Notes under the pieces: model-generated
Database searches by the model: none
What the model saw: the letters and a program-made list of their open reading frames with translations, nothing else
What the model was told of the DNA's origin: nothing
Position numbers and translations under genes: made by a program
Part shown: in pieces, positions 7,009-11,330 of the stretch
How the letters are laid out: every line of letters begins with the position of its first letter
Position numbering within the stretch: position 1 is the first letter of the stretch
From: Phyllobacteriaceae bacterium
Lineage (GTDB): Bacteria; Pseudomonadota; Alphaproteobacteria; Rhizobiales; Rhizobiaceae
Direction of reading: 5' to 3'
Length of the DNA stretch: 11,330 nt
NCBI GenBank assembly: GCA_024645155.1
Contig: JAHEGF010000054.1
Span: 1-11,330, forward strand

Positions 7009-7056
7009 GCCTGCCTGTCCGGCAGGCGCGTATGCGATTATCCCGCTCATGCGGGA
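7009..7056 (+). repeat. Two tandem hairpins downstream of cspA
   Basis: Hairpin A pairs GCCTGCC (7009-7015) with GGCAGGC (7021-7027) over a 5-nt loop. Hairpin B pairs TCCCGC (7041-7046) with GCGGGA (7051-7056) over a 4-nt loop. Both stems are perfect and directly precede the terminator hairpin, so the cspA mRNA would end in three successive stems. They may protect the 3' end from exonucleases or belong to a 3'-derived small RNA; the latter is speculation. Confidence 0.6.
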
Positions 7057-7059
7057 GAC

Positions 7060-7085
7060 AAGGCGGGGTCATATCCCGCCTTTTT
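7060..7085 (+). terminator. Rho-independent terminator of cspA
   Basis: AAGGCGGG (7060-7067) pairs perfectly with CCCGCCTT (7075-7082) over a 7-nt loop, and five T follow the GC-rich part (7081-7085). It lies 71 nt after the cspA stop. Read on the reverse strand the T-run is poor, so it mainly serves cspA and only weakly the leftward GST transcript. Confidence 0.85.
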
Positions 7086-7122
7086 GTTATCGGGAACTGA
7101 CCGTTTCCGGCAACCGGGGGCG

Positions 7123-7734
7123 CTATCCCGTCCATTCCATCGGTACATGGCACGGATCGGCGGCAACACGGTCCAGCCAGGCATGAATTGCCGGAAACGC
7201 CGCGAGCGCGTAACCTGCGCTCGCAGCGTCGTGGGTATAGGCATACAAGGCGATATCGGCGACGGTCATTGCATCACCGGCCAGAAAGGGACTTGATTCA
7301 AGCTGTCGTTCCATGACGCCCAGCGCCCGATTGCCACCGGCAAGTGTTGCTTCCAGCCGCTCGGGCGTCGCTTCGGCTGCTCGCTCGGGATATTTCATCA
7401 GCGAGCGGCGCACGGCGATATTTGGCTCGTGGCTGTATTGTTCAAAGAATAACCATTGATTGACCAGGGCCCTTTCGTAGCGTCCCCGGGGAACGAATCC
7501 GCTTCCTTCGCCAAGATAAAGCAGGATCGCGTTGGATTCGGCCAGGATGCGCCCGTCATCAAGTTCCAGGAGAGGGACCTTGCCGTTGGGATTTTTCGCC
7601 AGGAATTCCGGTTTGCGCGTCGAGCCATCCAGGCTTGATACCTCGACATGATGAAAAGGTGTGCCAAGCTTGGCCAGCAAAAGGCGCGGCTTGTAACAGT
7701 TTCCGCTGTCGATCATTGAATAAAGCGTGAGCAT
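7123..7734 (-). CDS. Glutathione S-transferase family protein
   Basis: Expected to bind glutathione and conjugate or reduce electrophiles in the cytoplasm; the physiological substrate is unknown. The 203 residues match a full bacterial GST. The N-terminal thioredoxin-fold domain (about 1-78) has MLTLYSMIDSGNCYKPRLLL, with Ser10 as candidate catalytic residue. NPNGKVPLLEL carries the cis-proline Pro54, and ESNAI (Glu66-Ser67) is the glutathione gamma-glutamyl site. The helical C-terminal domain has the N-capping box and staple GDAMTVADIALYAYTH (Thr157, Asp160). The start ATG at 7734 gives the usual short N-terminus, but no clear ribosome site lies ahead of it. Translation may be coupled or leaderless-like. 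It lies 65 nt downstream of the EAL gene on the same strand with no terminator seen between them, so co-transcription is possible. Confidence 0.92.
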   Translation of the reverse strand: MLTLYSMIDSGNCYKPRLLLAKLGTPFHHVEVSSLDGSTRKPEFLAKNPNGKVPLLELDDGRILAESNAILLYLGEGSGFVPRGRYERALVNQWLFFEQYSHEPNIAVRRSLMKYPERAAEATPERLEATLAGGNRALGVMERQLESSPFLAGDAMTVADIALYAYTHDAASAGYALAAFPAIHAWLDRVAADPCHVPMEWTG

Positions 7735-7799
7735 GACATAGCGGCTGTAACGATGGGGATGCCGGTTGTCCAGCGCCGCACTGAAAACCCGCGACAGCC

Positions 7800-8645
7800 C
7801 TACCGGATCATCTGGATGACATTGTCTGCCGGGCGGACAAGGGCAGGAATATTCAGCGAACCGGTGCGGAAATCCGTTCCCGCAAGTTGCGGCTTGGCCA
7901 GCAGAAAACCCTGAACGTGATCCGCACCGGATTGTATCGCGGCTTCAAGTTGGGAAGGTGTTTCAACACCCTCGACCAAAACCCTGATATCACGGTCGCG
8001 CAGGCTTGTTACCATGGACTTCAAAAGGTTCCTGGCAGCGGGAAGTGCCGCAAGGCGGCGAAACCAGCTGCCGTCAATCTTGACTATGTCGGGGGACAAC
8101 GTCTCGACACGTTCCATGTTTGAATGTTCTGTTCCATAATCGTCAATGGCGATACGGATGCCGTTGCGCCTGAATTCCTTGACCATCGCACGCAATGCGC
8201 CGGTGTCGATCGCGCCGGCTTCGGTAATTTCGTAAACCAGTTTTGTCGGGCATATGTCCAGATGCGGCAATCGCCTCATCATGTATTTTATCTCGTTGAG
8301 CGACCGGGCCAGATCGGTAATAGCCGTCGGGTTCAAATTGAAGAACAGATCGAGGTCGGGTGTTGCGACGTGCTGAAAATTTCTCAGATGCAGCGCCCGG
8401 CACATGCTTTCGATGAACAACCTGTCCTCATCCGGTATTTTCGGAAAGAATTCATGCGGAGCCACACAGGTTTCATTGCGAAAAACCTTGATCAAGCCTT
8501 CGACCGCAAAGGGCACGAGGCAATTACCATCTACCAGAAAAATCGGCTGATAACTGCTTTTGAGCAAGCACTGCCCGTAGTGTCCGGTATGAAGCCCGAT
8601 TTCATCGATAGAAATAGCTTCGTGCACAAATTCCGGGCGAGTCAT
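7800..8645 (-). CDS. Stand-alone EAL-domain protein, predicted c-di-GMP phosphodiesterase
   Basis: Predicted to hydrolyse c-di-GMP to pGpG in the cytoplasm. With the ATG start the protein has 281 residues and is essentially one EAL domain (about 30-255) without GGDEF, PAS or membrane segments. Residues matching the metal and substrate ligands are present: Glu49 in the EAL position (written VEGLIK, so ExLxK rather than ExLxR), Asn103 in FFNLNP, Glu139 in YEITE, Asp168-Asp169 in IDDYGT, Lys189 in VKID, Glu225 in VEGVET and Gln245 in QGFLLAKP. Loop 6 departs from the usual GTGYSSL, reading GTEHSNM. The start is uncertain. The frame is open to TTG 8693, and GTG 8672 has GGTGAG 9 nt ahead; ATG 8645 has GTGGGG close by and was chosen because it is the only ATG before the domain. 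It is divergent from aatA and upstream of GST. Confidence 0.85.
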   Translation of the reverse strand: MTRPEFVHEAISIDEIGLHTGHYGQCLLKSSYQPIFLVDGNCLVPFAVEGLIKVFRNETCVAPHEFFPKIPDEDRLFIESMCRALHLRNFQHVATPDLDLFFNLNPTAITDLARSLNEIKYMMRRLPHLDICPTKLVYEITEAGAIDTGALRAMVKEFRRNGIRIAIDDYGTEHSNMERVETLSPDIVKIDGSWFRRLAALPAARNLLKSMVTSLRDRDIRVLVEGVETPSQLEAAIQSGADHVQGFLLAKPQLAGTDFRTGSLNIPALVRPADNVIQMIR

Positions 8646-8848
8646 GATGCCCCACAAACTCTGAATACTCACGCCGGTTGGCTCACCGCGCAATCCGAGA
8701 TTGCAACGTGTCAGAAAAACCTTTTTTATCGGTAAACCAAGGGAAAACTGCAGGCCGACTTGCGCTTGCGGCGATGTTCATACATAGCAGGTCCGCCAAA
8801 TGTGCAACTGGTCCACAGCGGCCAGAAGAAAGAAAACGGAGCAAGACA

Positions 8849-10051
8849 ATGGCATTCCTCGCCGACGCGCTTTCACGGGTCAAACCATCAGCAACGATCG
8901 CGGTTTCGCAAAAGGCGCGAGAGCTCAAGGCGCAGGGCCGCGACGTGATTGGCCTTGGTGCCGGCGAGCCGGATTTCGATACCCCTGACAACATCAAGGA
9001 AGCGGCGATTGCCGCGATCAGGCGCGGGGAAACGAAATATACTCCGGTTGCCGGAATTCCGGAGTTGCGCCAGGCAATCGCCGGCAAGTTCAAGCGAGAA
9101 AACGGCCTTGATTACAAGCCTGAACAGACGATCGCGGGCACCGGTGGCAAGCAGATACTGTTCAATGCCCTGATGGCAACGCTCAACCCGGGTGACGAAG
9201 TCATCATACCGGCGCCCTACTGGGTCAGCTATCCGGAGATGGTGGCGATTTGCGGCGGGCAGAACGTGTTTGTCGACACAACACTGGAAAACCAGTTCAA
9301 GCTTACCGCGGCTGACCTGGACGCCGCGATTACGCCGAAAACCAAGTGGATCATCTTCAACTCACCTTCCAACCCGTCGGGAGCGGCCTACACAGCCGGC
9401 GAGTTGCGGGCGATTGCCGACGTGCTGCTCAAGCACGACCACGTCTGGGTGCTGACCGACGACATGTACGAGCACCTGACCTATGGCGATTTCCAGTTTC
9501 ACACTCTGGCGCAGGTCGAGCCGGCGCTTTATGACCGCACATTGACGATGAACGGCGTGTCAAAGGCCTATGCCATGACCGGATGGCGCATCGGATATGG
9601 CGCCGGGCCATTGCCGCTGATCAAGGCAATGGACATGATCCAGGGCCAGCAGACGTCGGGTGCATGCTCGATTGCACAATGGGCGGCTGTTGAGGCGCTG
9701 AATGGCCCGCAGGATTGCATTGCACGCAACAAGGCGATTTTCCAGGGCCGGCGCGATCTGGTCGTCTCGATGCTCAACCAGGCAAGTGGCATCAACTGCC
9801 CGACGCCGGAAGGTGCATTTTATGTTTACCCATCATGTGCCGGCTTGATGGGCAAGAAAGCACCGTCTGGCAATGTCATGGAAACGGACCAGGACTTCGT
9901 CACCGAACTGCTGGAAACCGAAGGCGTTGCAGTTGTCCATGGTTCGGCATTCGGCCTTGGCCCGAACTTCCGCATCTCTTACGCAACGAGCGATGAGTTG
10001 CTGGAGGAAGCCTGCCAGCGCATCCAGCGGTTTTGCGGCAGCTGCAAATAA
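8849..10051 (+). CDS. aatA: Aspartate aminotransferase, PLP-dependent class I
   Basis: Interconverts aspartate and 2-oxoglutarate with oxaloacetate and glutamate in the cytoplasm, using pyridoxal phosphate. The 400-residue length and sequence (MAFLADALSRVKPSATIAVS) match the fold-type I, subgroup I-gamma enzymes such as rhizobial AatA. Expected residues are visible: Trp125 in APYWVSYPE, Asn175 in SPSNPSG, Asp204 and Tyr207 in TDDMYEHL, the Schiff-base Lys239 in GVSKAYAMTGWRIGY, Arg247, and the substrate-carboxylate Arg375 in NFRISYA. The frame is open upstream to 8678, but ATG 8849 has GGAG (8838-8841) 7 nt ahead and begins at the family N-terminus. The 203-bp spacer from the EAL gene offers TTGCGC (8760-8765) and TACATA (8781-8786) with only 15 nt between, a weak promoter candidate. 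Some members also act on prephenate, which cannot be excluded. Confidence 0.95.
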   Translation: MAFLADALSRVKPSATIAVSQKARELKAQGRDVIGLGAGEPDFDTPDNIKEAAIAAIRRGETKYTPVAGIPELRQAIAGKFKRENGLDYKPEQTIAGTGGKQILFNALMATLNPGDEVIIPAPYWVSYPEMVAICGGQNVFVDTTLENQFKLTAADLDAAITPKTKWIIFNSPSNPSGAAYTAGELRAIADVLLKHDHVWVLTDDMYEHLTYGDFQFHTLAQVEPALYDRTLTMNGVSKAYAMTGWRIGYGAGPLPLIKAMDMIQGQQTSGACSIAQWAAVEALNGPQDCIARNKAIFQGRRDLVVSMLNQASGINCPTPEGAFYVYPSCAGLMGKKAPSGNVMETDQDFVTELLETEGVAVVHGSAFGLGPNFRISYATSDELLEEACQRIQRFCGSCK

Positions 10052-10101
10052 GACAGAGCCGGGCCTATCCGTTGGAACTGCGTGAGGCGATGCGACTGGC
10101 T

Positions 10102-10123
10102 CGCGGGTGTGTTTACGCCCGTG
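10102..10123 (+). other. Stem-loop after aatA, possible transcript end
   Basis: CGCGGGTGT (10102-10110) pairs with ACGCCCGTG (10115-10123) across a GTTT tetraloop, giving nine pairs with two G-U wobbles. It lies 50 nt past the aatA stop. No T-run follows, so it may be a processing or Rho-dependent 3' end. The rest of the 251-bp gap to the next gene shows only GC-rich sequence and the ribosome site at 10284-10292. Confidence 0.35.
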
Positions 10124-10283
10124 ACGACACTCGTGCCTGCGACCTATCGACCTGAGGCAAATGTTTCGATTCCTCTTGCCCGGCAGGCAAAGCCGTGGAA
10201 CGATGCGATCTGGCCGGGTGCCTTCCGGTTTCCGGCCGCGCGACGGCTGGCAAGGCCGGCCGCCGCCCGCGTGTCAATGTAAC

Positions 10284-10292
10284 GGGAGGAGG
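10284..10292 (+). promoter_or_regulatory. Strong ribosome binding site of the EF-G-like gene
   Basis: GGGAGGAGG lies 10 nt before the ATG at 10303 and fixes the start of this gene, whose frame has no alternative ATG, GTG or TTG close upstream. It is the strongest Shine-Dalgarno sequence in the window. Confidence 0.7.
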
Positions 10293-10302
10293 CCAGGTAA
10301 TC

Positions 10303-11330
10303 ATGGGAAATCGAGCCGGAGAAAGACGCACGGGTCCGAAATGCATCGCCATTGTCGGGCCCTTCGCCAGTGGCAAGACAACGCTTCTGGATGCACTTCT
10401 TGAAAAAACTGGCGCCATTGCCAAGCAGGCAACCGTGGCGTCTGGCAACACGGTGGGCGACCACTCTGACGAAGCGCGCGACCATGGCATGAGTGTTGAA
10501 GCCACTGTCGCCAGCACCGAATTCATGGGCGAAAGCCTGACGTTTATCGATTGCCCCGGATCTGTGGAATTTACCAACGAGGCGACACCGATCCTGGCTG
10601 CCGCCGACATTGCAGTCGTAGTAGCGGAGGCCGATGACCGCAAGCTACCAGCCCTGCAACTGATCTTGAAGACACTCGACGACATTGGCGTTCCACGGAT
10701 GATCTTTCTCAACAAGATCGACAAGGCGAACCAGGGAATTCGGGAAACATTGAAACTTTTACAACCGGCCAGCAGCACACCGCTCCTGCTCAGGCAGATC
10801 CCGTTGTGGAATGACGGGATTGCGGTCGGTTCGATCGATCTGGCGCTGGAGCGCGCCTATATTTACCAGGAACATGCTCCCAGCGAGATCAGTGAAATTC
10901 CCAATGACGAGAAGGCGCGCGAGATCGAAGCCCGGTTTTCCATGCTGGAAACGCTTGCCGACCACGATGACAAGCTGATGGAGCAGCTTTTGGAGGATCA
11001 GGAGCCGCCGCTCGACGAAGTGTTCGATGATCTGGTCGCTGATCTTCGGGCAGGCATTGTTACTCCGGTCATGATCGGTTCGGCTGAAAACGGCAATGGC
11101 GTATTCCGGTTGCTGAAGGCCATTCGCCATGATGCACCAGACTTTTCGGTGACCCGCGAACGGATCGGAACGCAAGGCGATGATGGCGGCCAAGTGCAGA
11201 TCATGAAGACCATTCACACACCTCATGGCGGCAAGATCTCTGTTGCCCGTGTACTTGGTGGCAGCATCGGCGATGGCCAGGAACTCTATGGCGCGGACGG
11301 GACCGCTTGCAAGGTTTCCGGTGTCTATTC
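10303..11330 (+). CDS. Divergent EF-G-like translational GTPase, C-terminal half beyond the window
   Basis: A translation-factor GTPase of the elongation factor G family, running off the right edge after 342 codons; EF-G-like proteins are normally 650-700 residues. The G domain has the P-loop GPFASGKT (19-26), DCPG (83-86) as G3, NKID (137-140) as G4 and GSA (259-261) as G5. Domain II begins near 288 (VQIMKTIHTPHGGKISVARVLGG). It is not housekeeping FusA. The EF-G switch I RGITI reads HGMSV, so Ser64 replaces the Mg-binding Thr. The invariant DxPGH catalytic His is Ser87 (DCPGSVEF). This fits a paralogous EF-G subfamily I associate with alphaproteobacteria, whose function is unsettled. No rpsL, rpsG or tuf genes are adjacent, as they would be for canonical fusA. 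The start rests on the strong ribosome site. Confidence 0.85.
   Translation, partial: MGNRAGERRTGPKCIAIVGPFASGKTTLLDALLEKTGAIAKQATVASGNTVGDHSDEARDHGMSVEATVASTEFMGESLTFIDCPGSVEFTNEATPILAAADIAVVVAEADDRKLPALQLILKTLDDIGVPRMIFLNKIDKANQGIRETLKLLQPASSTPLLLRQIPLWNDGIAVGSIDLALERAYIYQEHAPSEISEIPNDEKAREIEARFSMLETLADHDDKLMEQLLEDQEPPLDEVFDDLVADLRAGIVTPVMIGSAENGNGVFRLLKAIRHDAPDFSVTRERIGTQGDDGGQVQIMKTIHTPHGGKISVARVLGGSIGDGQELYGADGTACKVSGVY

Noticed and set aside
10082..10282. 66-codon + strand frame between aatA and the EF-G-like gene
   Set aside because: No ribosome site, composition biased to Ala, Arg and Pro, no recognisable motif; judged intergenic.
10113..10778. 221-codon leftward frame over the start of the EF-G-like gene
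   Set aside because: Antisense to a frame with all GTPase motifs; Ser/Arg-rich shadow.
1..11330. Mobile elements, CRISPR arrays, tRNA or toxin-antitoxin genes
   Set aside because: No direct-repeat arrays, transposase motifs, terminal repeats, tRNA-like folds or small paired genes were seen; the window reads as core chromosome.

Overview
The window looks like ordinary chromosomal DNA from an alphaproteobacterium, most likely of the Rhizobiales (Hyphomicrobiales). This rests on three things seen in the sequence. The carbamoyl-phosphate synthase large chain is about 1160 residues, with the extra segment near residues 150-210 that I associate with alphaproteobacterial CarB, and no carA lies beside it. 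The aspartate aminotransferase is of the rhizobial AatA type. The class III nucleotidyl cyclase has the soluble N-terminal region common in rhizobia. There are no insertion sequences, tRNAs, rRNAs, CRISPR arrays or phage genes.

Layout from left to right. A truncated, uncharacterised gene runs leftward off the window edge (1-432). It is divergent from a class III adenylate/guanylate cyclase (698-1912, +), and a 15-bp palindrome lies between them. The cyclase converges on a glycerophosphodiester phosphodiesterase (1968-2684, -). A 330-bp divergent spacer with two inverted repeats separates the latter from carB (3015-6500, +). A structured spacer with a good promoter candidate leads to the cold-shock protein cspA (6777-6989, +). 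cspA is followed by three tandem hairpins, the last an intrinsic terminator. Two leftward genes follow: a glutathione S-transferase (7123-7734) and a stand-alone EAL-domain protein (7800-8645). Divergent from them is aatA (8849-10051, +). The last gene (10303 to the right edge, +) is the N-terminal half of a divergent EF-G-like GTPase.

Functionally the region is a mixture. It holds central nitrogen metabolism (CarB for arginine and pyrimidines, AatA for aspartate), stress functions (CspA, GST) and two second-messenger enzymes (cyclic nucleotide synthesis and c-di-GMP hydrolysis). The frequent strand switches and wide spacers point to mostly single-gene transcription units; GST and EAL are the only likely co-transcribed pair. 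I see no multi-gene novel system. The points most worth a second look are the EF-G paralogue, which lacks the catalytic His and the switch I Thr; the EAL protein with an altered loop 6; and the inverted repeats in the intergenic regions. Three of the four leftward genes appear to use TTG or have an ambiguous non-ATG start.
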